A DNA stretch of 64,000 nt from Paraburkholderia eburnea (lineage in GTDB: Bacteria > Pseudomonadota > Gammaproteobacteria > Burkholderiales > Burkholderiaceae): positions 1 to 64,000 of the forward strand of contig NZ_PQGA01000008.1 in assembly GCF_002917095.1 (NCBI RefSeq), given 5' to 3'. The notes under the pieces are model-generated. The model ran no database searches. It saw only the letters and a program-made list of their open reading frames with translations, and had not been told where the DNA came from. Below are positions 23,982-32,578 of the stretch, in pieces (positions within the stretch are counted from its first letter, which is position 1; each line of letters begins with the position of its first letter). The position numbers and the translations under genes are program-made.

Positions 23982-26120
23982 ATGGTTATTACAACTAGGA
24001 CCAGGCCTGAGCGCAGAGCAGCAGTTGTCGATTTGACGATCCGGGATTATCTCAACACGTTTTTTTATTACCGCAAGATTGCAGCAGCGGTATTTCTTGC
24101 CATTGTTACAGTCGGCGTTGTCATCGCGCTGGCGGTACCGATGCCCTATCGTGCTCAAGCGACGCTGCTCGTGCTGTTCGCGGGTTACTACGACCAGTCC
24201 AACAGTACCAATGGTTCCGCCGGCCTGCAGCCCGCCGCTGGCCAACTCGATAGCGTCGAGGCACAGATCCTCAGCAGCCCTGAACTCCATCGAGACGTCA
24301 TCATTTCGAAATTGGGGCCGAGCGCAAGCGAGCGCCAGATCAACGCCCAACTGGCGGATTTCGAGCATCGTCTGCATATCGAACAAAACGATCTCGCCAA
24401 CACGATCCTGCTGAACTACTCCGACGCCGACCCGAAGGTTGCCGCCGACGCGCTCGCGCGCCTGCTCGATAAATATTTTCGCCGCCGCGCGACGATCTTC
24501 ACGTCGGGCCGCGTCGATTTCCTGAGCGGCGAGCGCGACGCGGTGAAAACGCAGCTCGACCGCGCCAACGCCGATCTGCTTACGTTCCAGAAGATGCACG
24601 GCATCGTCGATGTGGACGACCAGATCTCGCGCGCCGTGCTGCTCGAAAGCCAGCTCGTGCAGCACAAGCTGGAGAACGACACCCGACTCGCGCAGGACAG
24701 GGGCGAACTGAAATCGATGCAGGCGTCGTCGAAGGGCGTGCACGCGACCATTCCGATCTATACCGACGATTCGGAATCGGCTCACGCGCTGGACACGATG
24801 CAGCTTTCGCTGATGCAACTGGAGACGCGACGTGCCGATTTCGCCGCGCGCTATCTGCCGAACTCGCCGTTCGTGCAGCAGCTCGACCAGCAGGTCAACG
24901 ACATGCGCGCCAATATCGCGCGCCAGAAACAGGAAATGACCACGGCCACGCGTCAGGGCCACAACGACTATTACGACGTGGTGCAGGGCAAGCTGTCCAC
25001 GCTGAATGCGAGCATCGCCGGCGAACTGGCGCTGCAGCATGCGCTCGACGAGCAGATCAAGGACGCACGCACGCGCCTGAAAAACCTGAGTGACATTTCG
25101 AGCCAGATGCGTCAGTTGCTGTCCAATCGCGACATCCTCGCCGACAGCTTCAAGGACCGCTCGCGCCAGGTCGAGCAGGCAAAGATCCAGCAAGGCCAGG
25201 TCAGCCAAGTCAACAGCACCAATGTGCGTGTGATCCAGGCACCGTTTCCGCCTTCGGAGCGAAGCATACCGGGCAGCCTGATCGTCTCGGCTGCGGTGGC
25301 TGCGGGTCTGGTGATTGCCGCGCTCGTGGTCCTCGTGCTCGCCAGCATGCGCGAAACCTTCCTGAGCCCGGAGCAGGCCGAGCGCTCGCTGCTGCTGCCG
25401 GTGCTGGCCGCGCCCCTGATGCAGGGCGTCGCGAGCGTCGAAGCGCCCGCCGCCAGCCGCCCTGCGCGTCTGGCCTATGGACGCATGATCGCCGCGATCA
25501 ACGCCAGCACCGAAGCCCATTCGAAGGTGGTGATGGCGCTGTCCTTCGGCAAGAACGATGGCTTGCAGGCCGTGATTCGCGGGCTGGCCGTCGAACTGGA
25601 GCACCGTTCGGCGAAACCCGTGCTCGTGCTCGACATGGCGTCGGCTCCGGATGCGCCACCGCTTTATGGCCAGCCCGACGCGCAAGGCCTGCTGCCCTGG
25701 CCGGGCCATGCCGCCGCGCGCGAGCACGCCGCGAGCGCGTCCACGGATGCGGGCGCCGACGCCTTGAGCGCGGACGGTCTTATCTACGGGCGCGTCGACG
25801 GCCACAACATCGTGGTCGCGCGCACGCGCAACGGCATGTTCCCCTCGTCGTGGCAGCAAACCCGCCAGCTCTTCGACGCCCTGCGTGAAGCGCACGACTA
25901 CATCGTGCTGCACGCGCCGCCCGCGAGCCAGTCGTTCGCCGGTATCGAAAACGCGGCGCTGGCCGACGCGACGATTCTGGCCGTGCGCGCCGAATCCACG
26001 CGCAAGCCCGTGGCGCTGGGCCTGAAAACGCAGGTGCAGGACGCGGGCGGCCACCTGGTCGGCCTCGTGCTCACCCATCGTCGCGGCTATATTCCCGACT
26101 TCATCTACCGCTTCTTCTAA
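23982..26120 (+). CDS. Chain-length determinant / tyrosine autokinase-like protein (Wzc/GumC family) with degenerate kinase domain
   Basis: The 712-residue protein (ATG 23982; an in-frame ATG at 23919 would add 21 residues) has an N-terminal Wzz domain with a first membrane helix (FFYYRKIAAAVFLAIVTVGVVIALAV), a long periplasmic coiled-coil region and a second membrane helix near 25280-25350. The cytoplasmic end has the fold order of BY-kinases, but the Walker A position reads LSFGKNDGLQA (about 25540-25565) instead of a GxxxGKS/T motif, and the Walker A' strand reads VLVLDMASAP. A C-terminal tyrosine cluster is absent. It therefore likely controls chain length without kinase activity. It is followed by the DUF6492 gene after 24 bp. 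Confidence 0.88.
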   Translation: MVITTRTRPERRAAVVDLTIRDYLNTFFYYRKIAAAVFLAIVTVGVVIALAVPMPYRAQATLLVLFAGYYDQSNSTNGSAGLQPAAGQLDSVEAQILSSPELHRDVIISKLGPSASERQINAQLADFEHRLHIEQNDLANTILLNYSDADPKVAADALARLLDKYFRRRATIFTSGRVDFLSGERDAVKTQLDRANADLLTFQKMHGIVDVDDQISRAVLLESQLVQHKLENDTRLAQDRGELKSMQASSKGVHATIPIYTDDSESAHALDTMQLSLMQLETRRADFAARYLPNSPFVQQLDQQVNDMRANIARQKQEMTTATRQGHNDYYDVVQGKLSTLNASIAGELALQHALDEQIKDARTRLKNLSDISSQMRQLLSNRDILADSFKDRSRQVEQAKIQQGQVSQVNSTNVRVIQAPFPPSERSIPGSLIVSAAVAAGLVIAALVVLVLASMRETFLSPEQAERSLLLPVLAAPLMQGVASVEAPAASRPARLAYGRMIAAINASTEAHSKVVMALSFGKNDGLQAVIRGLAVELEHRSAKPVLVLDMASAPDAPPLYGQPDAQGLLPWPGHAAAREHAASASTDAGADALSADGLIYGRVDGHNIVVARTRNGMFPSSWQQTRQLFDALREAHDYIVLHAPPASQSFAGIENAALADATILAVRAESTRKPVALGLKTQVQDAGGHLVGLVLTHRRGYIPDFIYRFF

Positions 26121-26144
26121 TTACCGGCGACAGACCGGAATACC

Positions 26145-27128
26145 ATGGCCCAAATCAGCGCGATTTTGCCGATCAAAACCCGGGGACGGCACTACGCCGA
26201 TAACATCGGCCGCTGCGACATCCTGTTTTCGTCGCTGCGCCACTTCACGACGCCCGAGACCTTTCACCGCATCGTGCTGGTGGTGCCGCACGAAGAAGTC
26301 GACGAGGTCAAAGGCTACGCGAAGGCATGGTCCGATTTCCCGATCGAGGTGATCGACGAATCGCTGTACATGGGCATCTTCGCGGAGTTTTCGCAGCGCC
26401 ATCAGATCCGCAACTGGCACCGCCAGCAAATCATCAAGCTGAATGCGCCGGAATGGATCGAAACCGAGTATTTCCTCGTGTTCGATCCGGACTGCTTCGC
26501 CACGCACCCCTTCACGGCGGACACGCTGATCCTCGGTGGCCGTGCGCTCACGCATCTGCAGCCGCGCAATGTCGAGCCGTATTACTGGAAGGCCTCCGCA
26601 AAGCTGCTCGACGTGGATCCGGGGCTGGATCGCGACGGCGTCTGGTGGACGCCGACGGTCCTCTCGCGCACGCTTTGCGTGAATCTGCAGCGAAGCCTCG
26701 AAGCCCTACACGGCACCGACTGGCGCCGCGTGCTGCTTGCGAATTACGCGCTCGACTGGACCGAATACACGCTGTACTGGCTTAACGCCGAGCGCGAAGG
26801 TTTGCTCGATCAGTATCACGTGGGACCGCAGCCAGGCCAGCGCGCACTGCACGCCAGCGAAAGCGTGTGGTTCGCCGACAAGATGGAAGAATGGAGCGCC
26901 GCGCAGCATTTCGCCAAGGACAGCGACGGCCTGTTCGCCGTGGTCCAGAGCAACACGCACATTCCGCTCGATGAAGTCGTGAAGAAGCTTTCGCCGTATT
27001 TCCCGATCAAGGTTCAGCCCTACGAACGCCATTTCGACGCGGCGCTCAAGGGCGCCGAGCTCTACTCCGCCATTGCGCGCCGCGGGCTCAAACTGCTCAA
27101 CAAATTGCGCGGAATTGTGGCGGCTTGA
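26145..27128 (+). CDS. DUF6492 family protein, putative glycosyltransferase
   Basis: The 327-residue protein has the pattern of the DUF6492 family found in polysaccharide clusters: an N-terminal ISAILPIKTRG strand, RNWHRQQIIKLNAPEWI, and a DxD-like metal-binding motif in YFLVFDPDCFATHPF. These point to a GT-A fold sugar transferase. No signal peptide or membrane segment is present apart from a basic, amphipathic C-terminus. It is probably co-transcribed with the Wzc-like gene. If it is a transferase it would be the third in this cluster. Confidence 0.85.
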   Translation: MAQISAILPIKTRGRHYADNIGRCDILFSSLRHFTTPETFHRIVLVVPHEEVDEVKGYAKAWSDFPIEVIDESLYMGIFAEFSQRHQIRNWHRQQIIKLNAPEWIETEYFLVFDPDCFATHPFTADTLILGGRALTHLQPRNVEPYYWKASAKLLDVDPGLDRDGVWWTPTVLSRTLCVNLQRSLEALHGTDWRRVLLANYALDWTEYTLYWLNAEREGLLDQYHVGPQPGQRALHASESVWFADKMEEWSAAQHFAKDSDGLFAVVQSNTHIPLDEVVKKLSPYFPIKVQPYERHFDAALKGAELYSAIARRGLKLLNKLRGIVAA

Positions 27129-27165
27129 ACGTCGCCGGAGCGTACGTCCGCACCCATCGTCCTGT

Positions 27166-27196
27166 AAGAGCCGGCTTTATCAACCGGCTCTTGCCG
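27166..27196 (+). terminator. Terminator at the end of the polysaccharide cluster
   Basis: A 9-bp perfect stem AAGAGCCGG (27166-27174) and CCGGCTCTT (27184-27192) with a 9-base loop is followed after GCCG by TTTT. It starts 38 bp after the DUF6492 stop. Confidence 0.7.
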
Positions 27197-27222
27197 TTTT
27201 CCGGCACCCATTTAGCTTCCGA

Positions 27223-27236
27223 TTAAATCGATTTAA
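27223..27236. promoter_or_regulatory. Perfect 14-bp AT-rich palindrome
   Basis: TTAAATCGATTTAA is a perfect palindrome in the gene-free stretch after the polysaccharide cluster. It could be an operator, but no adjacent intact gene starts nearby. Confidence 0.3.
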
Positions 27237-27363
27237 CCGGAATGGCGTATGAAATAATTCACGCAAACGTTAGTGCGCGGACAAATTGATTAAATCAGCC
27301 GTCGAAAACGCGAAATTCGATACTGGCTGCCAGGTATTCCTCGCCCGAATCCAGTTCCCATGG

Positions 27364-27615
27364 CTAAGCGAGCAACGCCCCCGCGTAGCGCCGATACAAC
27401 CATGCGGAGCACGTCGCGCTGACGCACAGCAGGACCAACCCTGCGAGGCCGCCCGCTGCGGCCTCGACACCTACGAAGCCATGCTGCCGCGCAGGCGTGG
27501 CGGCATTGTTGACGATCCACAGAATGATCGACGCCGGGAATATCGCAACCTGCTGCGTCAACAGAATGCTCCAGCAATGCCCTCGCGTGTCGGCCCATGC
27601 GGCGCGGAACTGCAT
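27364..27615 (-). pseudogene. Possible C-terminal remnant of a membrane protein
   Basis: An open frame of 83 residues contains two hydrophobic helices (around AIFPASIILWIVNN and GGLAGLVLLCVSATC) and a basic C-terminus (WLYRRYAGALLA). It looks like the tail of an inner-membrane transporter. No upstream part is present, and the frame is entered directly from the debris around the SDR remnant. Confidence 0.25.
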
Positions 27616-27637
27616 CTACCGCCCGATCGCAACGTGA

Positions 27638-27757
27638 GTAGAAGATCTGGCCGCCGCCACGCCCGACGACATCGCCCAGGCCGTCGCAATGCTGGTGTCG
27701 TCGGACTATCTGACCGGCGAAATCCTGCTCACCGATGGTGGTCCGAACCTCACCTGA
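27638..27757 (+). pseudogene. C-terminal fragment of a short-chain dehydrogenase
   Basis: The last 39 codons of an SDR are visible: TPDDIAQAVAMLVSSDYLTG followed by EILLTDGGPNL and a stop. This is the classic SDR ending (cofactor-side loop and terminal strand). The N-terminal 200 or so residues, including the glycine motif and the YxxxK catalytic site, are missing, so this is a truncated relic. Confidence 0.65.
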
Positions 27758-27892
27758 GGCCCGAATTCAAGGCCGCCCCGATCCATACTTTTTTCGTATC
27801 AAATACAAAATTTATCGGGATCGATTAAAATAAATCATGTACGAGACCGTGCCTCTGGCCAGCCGGTCCGCCAGAAATCCCTTATCGAGCCT

Positions 27893-28636
27893 ATGGCCAG
27901 CAAGACACTTTTACGCCTCATGGAAGGCGTCCCGCGCGGGCAACCGCTCGACCCGCAGATGCTGCGCGATTGCGGCGTCAGCGCCCAACAGACCACCTAC
28001 TTCGTCAGCGCCGGCTGGCTGCAACGCCTGTCCAAAGGCGCGTATCTGCTTGCGGGCGACGCGCCAACGCGCGCCGGCGTACTTGCGTATCTGGGCCGCC
28101 ATGTCAGCGGCCTGCATATCGGCGGCAAGACGGCGCTCGACTGGCAAGGCGGACGGCTGAGCATCGACGCGCACACGCGTTTCGCGCTCTGGGCCCAGCG
28201 CCCCTATGTCATGCCCGATTGGGCAGACGCGCACCTGCCCCACACGCTGCAAACCACGCGTCTTTTCGACGACGCCTTACCGCCCGAGCTCGCCGTCGCG
28301 CCGCTGCCGAATCTCGATCCGTCGATTCTCGTTTCGCGGCCCGAGCGCGCCCTGCTCGAACTCGCAAGCGATATCGGCAAGCGGGGCGGCAAGGGCCAGG
28401 CACTCGACGAAGCCCTGGCGATCACGGCCACGCTGCACGATCTGCGGCCGAAGGTGCTCGACCGCCTGCTGTCCCACTGCACGCGCGTGAAGGTCGTCAA
28501 GCTCGTGCGTGACCTGGGCGCGGCAAGCGGCCATGCGTGGGGCCAGGATCTACAGCGTCACGTCGACCGGCTCGGGCCGGGCAAACGCTGGACGAGCAGC
28601 CGCAAGGGCGCGCCAGCCCTGAACCTCAAGGCCTGA
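27893..28636 (+). CDS. AbiEi-type antitoxin / transcriptional regulator (type IV TA family), without a toxin partner
   Basis: The 247-residue protein has an N-terminal winged-helix domain (residues 1-55: LLRLMEGVPRGQPLDPQMLRDCGVSAQQTTYFVSAGW and WLQRLSKGAYLL) followed by an AbiEi C-terminal domain (HIGGKTALDWQG, ISVSRPERALLEL-like VSRPERALLELASDIG). This is the antitoxin architecture of AbiE type IV toxin-antitoxin systems, which repress their own promoter. The expected AbiEii nucleotidyltransferase does not follow; the next gene is on the opposite strand 43 bp away. The promoter region at 27780-27840 is very AT-rich. It is probably a stand-alone regulator or a remnant of a system. Confidence 0.85.
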   Translation: MASKTLLRLMEGVPRGQPLDPQMLRDCGVSAQQTTYFVSAGWLQRLSKGAYLLAGDAPTRAGVLAYLGRHVSGLHIGGKTALDWQGGRLSIDAHTRFALWAQRPYVMPDWADAHLPHTLQTTRLFDDALPPELAVAPLPNLDPSILVSRPERALLELASDIGKRGGKGQALDEALAITATLHDLRPKVLDRLLSHCTRVKVVKLVRDLGAASGHAWGQDLQRHVDRLGPGKRWTSSRKGAPALNLKA

Positions 28637-28679
28637 TCCCTAGCATCCCTAACAATAGGCGCCGGGCCCGCGTGTCTGG

Positions 28680-29054
28680 TCAGCCATTGCCGCCATGAAA
28701 CAGCGTCAACCGGTTCGTAACCGAAGTCACGCCCTGGACCGAACGCGCCACGTCCTCGGCCTGACGGATCTGATCGCCGCTGCGCACGGTGCCGCTCAAG
28801 GTTACGGCGCCGCCGCGCGCGCGCACGAACACGCCCGATACGTCGAATCCCTGAGTCTTGTCCAGCGCGCGCCGTACCGCTTTGCCCAGCGCACGATCGG
28901 CTTTCGTCGCGTGGCCGTTGTGCGCGGGGGCCATGGCGGCGCCCGACGCCATCGGCATGCTGGCGGCCATGTCGTCGGACTGGGCATAGGCTGCTCCAGC
29001 CGCGAACAATCCAAGGGTCAGAGCGGTTACGAAACGCAAAGGTGCCGTTTTCAT
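28680..29054 (-). CDS. Periplasmic BON-domain protein
   Basis: With the start at 29054 (GGAGA seven bases upstream) the product is 124 residues, with a signal peptide ending AAYAQ. After a methionine/alanine-rich linker there is one BON domain (residues about 55-118) with the typical glycine turn: [20 protein letters not shown] and [21 protein letters not shown] domains bind membranes or polysaccharide and occur in stress-related periplasmic proteins. It is divergent from the aldehyde dehydrogenase gene. Confidence 0.88.
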   Translation of the reverse strand: MKTAPLRFVTALTLGLFAAGAAYAQSDDMAASMPMASGAAMAPAHNGHATKADRALGKAVRRALDKTQGFDVSGVFVRARGGAVTLSGTVRSGDQIRQAEDVARSVQGVTSVTNRLTLFHGGNG

Positions 29055-29328
29055 GTATGTCTCCAAGGGATCGACGTGGGGACGCGCGTGCCGCTCCCGC
29101 CAGCGCGCGCAGGTCGAAATACGTACCCTACGCCGAAACGGGCGCACGCTCCGCGTGGATGGCCAGGCGCCTTGTGCAGCGCAAAATCAAAACTTCGGAC
29201 TTCAGGCACCGACCGGCGTAGTATTCCTTGCGATACATCGCAGTAGCCGACTTCCCTGCCTGTCTTTCCACCCGCGTCCATCAACGTCCAACCGCGACGA
29301 TCAGAGACGATTTGCGAGGAGCACGTCC

Positions 29329-30849
29329 ATGAACCACGCAGAGCTGCAGTACCTCACCACGGACTATCCGTACCGCAAGCAGTACGACAACTTCATCGGT
29401 GGACAGTGGGTCAAGCCAGCGGGCAACGAGTACTTCGACAATATCTCGCCGATCACGGGCGAACCGTTCACGGCGATTGCGCGCTCGCGCGAAGCCGATA
29501 TCGAACTCGCGCTCGACGCCGCGCACAAGGCCAAGGACGCATGGGGCAAGACCTCGCCCACCGACCGCGCCAACGTGCTGAGCAAGATCGCCGATCGCAT
29601 GGAAGCCAATCTCATGCGCCTCGCGGTGGCCGAAACGATCGACAACGGCAAGCCGTTGCGCGAAAGTTGCGCCGCCGACATTCCGCTCGCGATCGATCAT
29701 TTCCGCTATTTCGCCAGTGCAATCCGCGCACAGGAAGGCTCGATTTCGCAGATCGACAACGACACCGTGGCCTACCATTTTCACGAGCCGCTAGGCGTGG
29801 TCGGCCAGATCATTCCGTGGAATTTCCCGATCCTGATGGCCACCTGGAAGCTCGCACCCGCGCTGGCAGCCGGCAATTGCGTGGTGCTCAAACCCGCTGA
29901 GCAAACGCCCGCCTCCATCCTCGTGCTGATGGAGCTGATCCAGGACCTGCTGCCGGCGGGCGTGGTCAATGTCGTGAACGGTTTTGGGCTGGAAGCGGGC
30001 AAACCGCTCGCCTCGAACAAGCGCGTCGCCAAGATTGCTTTCACCGGCGAAACCACGACAGGTCGGCTCATCATGCAGTACGCGAGCCAGAATCTCATTC
30101 CCGTCACGCTCGAACTGGGCGGCAAGAGCCCGAATATCTTCTTCGCCGATGTCATGGATCACGATGACAGCTTCGTCGACAAGGCGCTGGAAGGCTTTAC
30201 GATGTTCGCGCTCAACCAGGGCGAGGTCTGTACCTGTCCGTCGCGTGCGCTCATCGACGAAAAGATCTACGACCGCTTCATGGAACGCGCGCTCAAACGC
30301 GTCGAAGCCATCACTCAGGGCCATCCGCTCGATACGAGGACGATGATCGGCGCGCAGGCCTCGCAGGAGCAACTGGAAAAGATCCTTTCGTATCTTGACC
30401 TCGGCAAACAGGAAGGCGCGCAGTGTCTCACAGGCGGCGCGCGCAACGCGCTAGATGGCGAACTCAAGAACGGTTACTACGTACAGCCAACTGTTTTCCG
30501 TGGTCACAACAAGATGCGCGTGTTCCAGGAAGAGATCTTCGGCCCGGTGGTATCGGTGACGACTTTCAAGGACGAAGAAGAGGCATTGCAGATCGCCAAC
30601 GACACGCTCTACGGGCTGGGTGCGGGTATCTGGACGCGCGACGGCACGCGTGCCTATCGCTTTGGCCGCGCGATCCAGGCCGGGCGTGTGTGGACCAATT
30701 GCTATCACGCCTATCCGGCACATGCGGCGTTCGGTGGTTACAAGCAGTCGGGCATCGGGCGCGAGACGCACAAGATGATGCTCGATCATTATCAGCAAAC
30801 CAAGAATATGCTCGTGAGCTATAGCGACAAGCCGCTCGGTTTCTTCTGA
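29329..30849 (+). CDS. Aldehyde dehydrogenase, AldB/ExaC type
   Basis: The 506-residue NAD(P)-dependent dehydrogenase starts at ATG 29329 with GAGGAG upstream. Catalytic features are the glutamate in [16 protein letters not shown], and the cysteine in [17 protein letters not shown], a double-cysteine variant typical of AldB/ExaC enzymes that oxidise acetaldehyde and related short aldehydes. The C-terminal [20 protein letters not shown] is also typical. It is followed, after a hairpin, by a DUF779 gene, the usual partner of this subgroup. It probably detoxifies or uses aldehydes from alcohol oxidation. Confidence 0.94.
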   Translation: MNHAELQYLTTDYPYRKQYDNFIGGQWVKPAGNEYFDNISPITGEPFTAIARSREADIELALDAAHKAKDAWGKTSPTDRANVLSKIADRMEANLMRLAVAETIDNGKPLRESCAADIPLAIDHFRYFASAIRAQEGSISQIDNDTVAYHFHEPLGVVGQIIPWNFPILMATWKLAPALAAGNCVVLKPAEQTPASILVLMELIQDLLPAGVVNVVNGFGLEAGKPLASNKRVAKIAFTGETTTGRLIMQYASQNLIPVTLELGGKSPNIFFADVMDHDDSFVDKALEGFTMFALNQGEVCTCPSRALIDEKIYDRFMERALKRVEAITQGHPLDTRTMIGAQASQEQLEKILSYLDLGKQEGAQCLTGGARNALDGELKNGYYVQPTVFRGHNKMRVFQEEIFGPVVSVTTFKDEEEALQIANDTLYGLGAGIWTRDGTRAYRFGRAIQAGRVWTNCYHAYPAHAAFGGYKQSGIGRETHKMMLDHYQQTKNMLVSYSDKPLGFF

Positions 30850-30876
30850 CGGGTACACAACAAGCCGACACGGCAC

Positions 30877-30900
30877 GCGCCTCGCCGCCCGGCGAGGCGC
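30877..30900 (+). terminator. Hairpin between aldehyde dehydrogenase and DUF779 genes
   Basis: A 10-bp stem GCGCCTCGCC / GGCGAGGCGC with a 4-base loop is followed by ATTCGTTT. It could terminate or attenuate transcription so that DUF779 is made at a lower level, or stabilise the upstream message. Confidence 0.5.
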
Positions 30901-30955
30901 ATTCGTTTCAGCAGGCGAATCAGGGGCGATTCGAATAAAATAAGGAGTTCATATC

Positions 30956-31345
30956 ATGTCCGACGAAGTGCTGCGCGTGGTCGCGACTCCCGCGGCGCTC
31001 GCGCTGATCGACAAGCTCGTGGCCGAACATGGCGCGGTGCTGTTCCATCAATCGGGAGGATGTTGCGACGGCAGTGCGCCGATGTGCTTTCCCGCCGGCG
31101 AATTCATGGTGGGCGGCGTCGATGTGAAACTCGGCGAGATCGGCGGCGTGCCGTTCTATATGAGCGAATCGCAATTCGAATACTGGCAGCACACCCAGCT
31201 CATCATCGACGCGGTGCCTGGCAACGGCGGCATGTTTTCGCTCGAACGTCCGAGCGGGCTGCGCTTTCTCACCCGCTCGCGCCTCTACGACGACGCCGAA
31301 GTGGCGTGGCTCGGCCAGCATCCCGTCGAGCGCGCGGCAAGCTGA
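30956..31345 (+). CDS. DUF779 domain protein
   Basis: The 129-residue protein matches DUF779: HGAVLFHQSGGCCDGSAPMC near the N-terminus with three cysteines that could bind metal or be redox active, and GVPFYMSESQFEYWQHTQL. The family is nearly always encoded next to AldB/ExaC-type aldehyde dehydrogenases, as here, but its activity is not established. It has a strong AAGGAG ribosome-binding site. It is convergent with the diguanylate cyclase gene of the sia-like operon. Confidence 0.9.
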   Translation: MSDEVLRVVATPAALALIDKLVAEHGAVLFHQSGGCCDGSAPMCFPAGEFMVGGVDVKLGEIGGVPFYMSESQFEYWQHTQLIIDAVPGNGGMFSLERPSGLRFLTRSRLYDDAEVAWLGQHPVERAAS

Positions 31346-31428
31346 TCGCGCATGCCCACAGCGCCACTCTGCAGATCCCTGACATCCGGTCCGATTGAGG
31401 CAGGATGGAGTCCCTGGCGAAGCGGCGC

Positions 31429-32169
31429 TTATTGATCGACTTGTTCGCCGCTGTGCTCCACCCGGTTGCGCCCGCTGCGCTTGGCCTTGTAGAGCGCGGC
31501 ATCCGCAAGCCCGTAGGCCATGTCGAAACTCGTGCCGACCTCATTCGCGCTCACGCCGAAGCTGCTCGTGATGCGCCGGTTCACCGGCGCGCCGAATACA
31601 TGGCTTTCGATGCTGGAACGCATGGTTTCCGCCAGTATCAGTGCATCGGCCAGCCCGTAGCCGGGCAGCACCACCGTGAACTCCTCGCCGCCCACGCGCC
31701 CGATAATGCCCTTGCTGCCCACGATGCGGCGCAGGCAATCGACGATGCCCAGAATTACCCTATCCCCGGCGGGATGGCCGTAGTCGTCGTTGACCTTCTT
31801 GAACTCGTCGATGTCGAGCAGCACCATGACCGCGCAATCGGTGCGCAGCGCCTTGGTTGCGCGTTCGATCACGGCGCTGCGATTGAACACATCGGTCAGG
31901 GCGTCGTGGGTCGCACGATATTGCAGTTGCTGCGTGAGCGCGTGCATCTCGCGCTCGGCGCGATCGCTGCGCCCGATCAGACGGCGCGTCTCGCGCATCA
32001 AGCGCTCGTAGTGGCCGATCAGTTCGCCCAGCGCGTGGCGGTAACACTGCGCATCCGCATTGGCATCGGCACGGATCGCGCGCGCCCTTTCCAGCGCCTC
32101 GCTCTCGCTCTGAAACAGGTCCGGCGCGTCAGGCGCCGATGCGTCCGCGGAGGAAGTCGTCACCACCAT
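31429..32169 (-). CDS. siaD: Diguanylate cyclase, SiaD-like
   Basis: The start at 32169 (AAGGAT six bases upstream) gives 246 residues: a helical, coiled-coil-like N-terminal part (about residues 20-80) and a GGDEF domain with the active-site motif GRVGGEEF, the substrate-binding DIDEFKKVNDDYGH and FKKVND context intact. The residues before GGEEF (GSKGIIGR) do not form the RxxD inhibitory site, so product feedback at that site is unlikely. In Pseudomonas SiaD is activated by unphosphorylated SiaC. The gene is last in a four-gene operon with the same order (A-B-C-D). Confidence 0.9.
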   Translation of the reverse strand: MVVTTSSADASAPDAPDLFQSESEALERARAIRADANADAQCYRHALGELIGHYERLMRETRRLIGRSDRAEREMHALTQQLQYRATHDALTDVFNRSAVIERATKALRTDCAVMVLLDIDEFKKVNDDYGHPAGDRVILGIVDCLRRIVGSKGIIGRVGGEEFTVVLPGYGLADALILAETMRSSIESHVFGAPVNRRITSSFGVSANEVGTSFDMAYGLADAALYKAKRSGRNRVEHSGEQVDQ

Positions 32170-32177
32170 CGCTATCC

Positions 32178-32564
32178 TTAGATCGCCACCGGGCAATCGG
32201 TGAAATTGATCGCCGTAAAGTCGGTTTGCAATTCCTCGCCGAATTCCTGGATCGTTTCGTCCTCCTCATCGCGATACCAGTTCACTTGCACGCGGTTACC
32301 GGCAGCAGCCGCACGATCGAGGGCGTCGAAAATACTGAACAGCATCTTCGTGCTGGAGCTGTTGAAATACGTGAGCGTCACGTCCACCGTGATGGCGACA
32401 TCGTCGCATTGCGCGAGCCACGCGCCCAGCCGTTCGATGACGGGTGCGTAGAATGCGGCGGCGTTTTCCGGGTAGGACTCGCCGCGCAGCGAAAGTACGT
32501 TCTGATCGAACTGGAAGTCGATTTCCGGCGAAGTCGCCGTGGCGGCAATATGTAGGTTTTCCAT
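32178..32564 (-). CDS. siaC: SiaC-like partner-switch protein (DUF1987)
   Basis: The 128-residue protein (start ATG 32564) is a DUF1987 member: PEIDFQFDQNVLSLRGESYPE-type strand pattern and VTLTYFNSSSTKMLFSIFDAL. The Ser/Thr cluster in YFNSSSTK is the equivalent region to the phosphorylated threonine of Pseudomonas SiaC (family knowledge; the exact residue is inference). SiaB phosphorylates it, SiaA dephosphorylates it, and the unphosphorylated form activates SiaD. Gaps to siaB (14 bp) and siaD (8 bp) show tight operon structure. Confidence 0.9.
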   Translation of the reverse strand: MENLHIAATATSPEIDFQFDQNVLSLRGESYPENAAAFYAPVIERLGAWLAQCDDVAITVDVTLTYFNSSSTKMLFSIFDALDRAAAAGNRVQVNWYRDEEDETIQEFGEELQTDFTAINFTDCPVAI

Positions 32565-32578
32565 GGCAGTCACGGCAA

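Noticed and set aside
23934..26078. 714-codon open frame on the minus strand
   Set aside because: Antisense shadow of the Wzc-like gene, rich in Arg, Gln and His with no domain.
27286..27828. 180-codon plus-strand frame covering the debris region
   Set aside because: The true former coding frame in its second half is the SDR tail in another frame; this one is Arg/Pro-rich noise.
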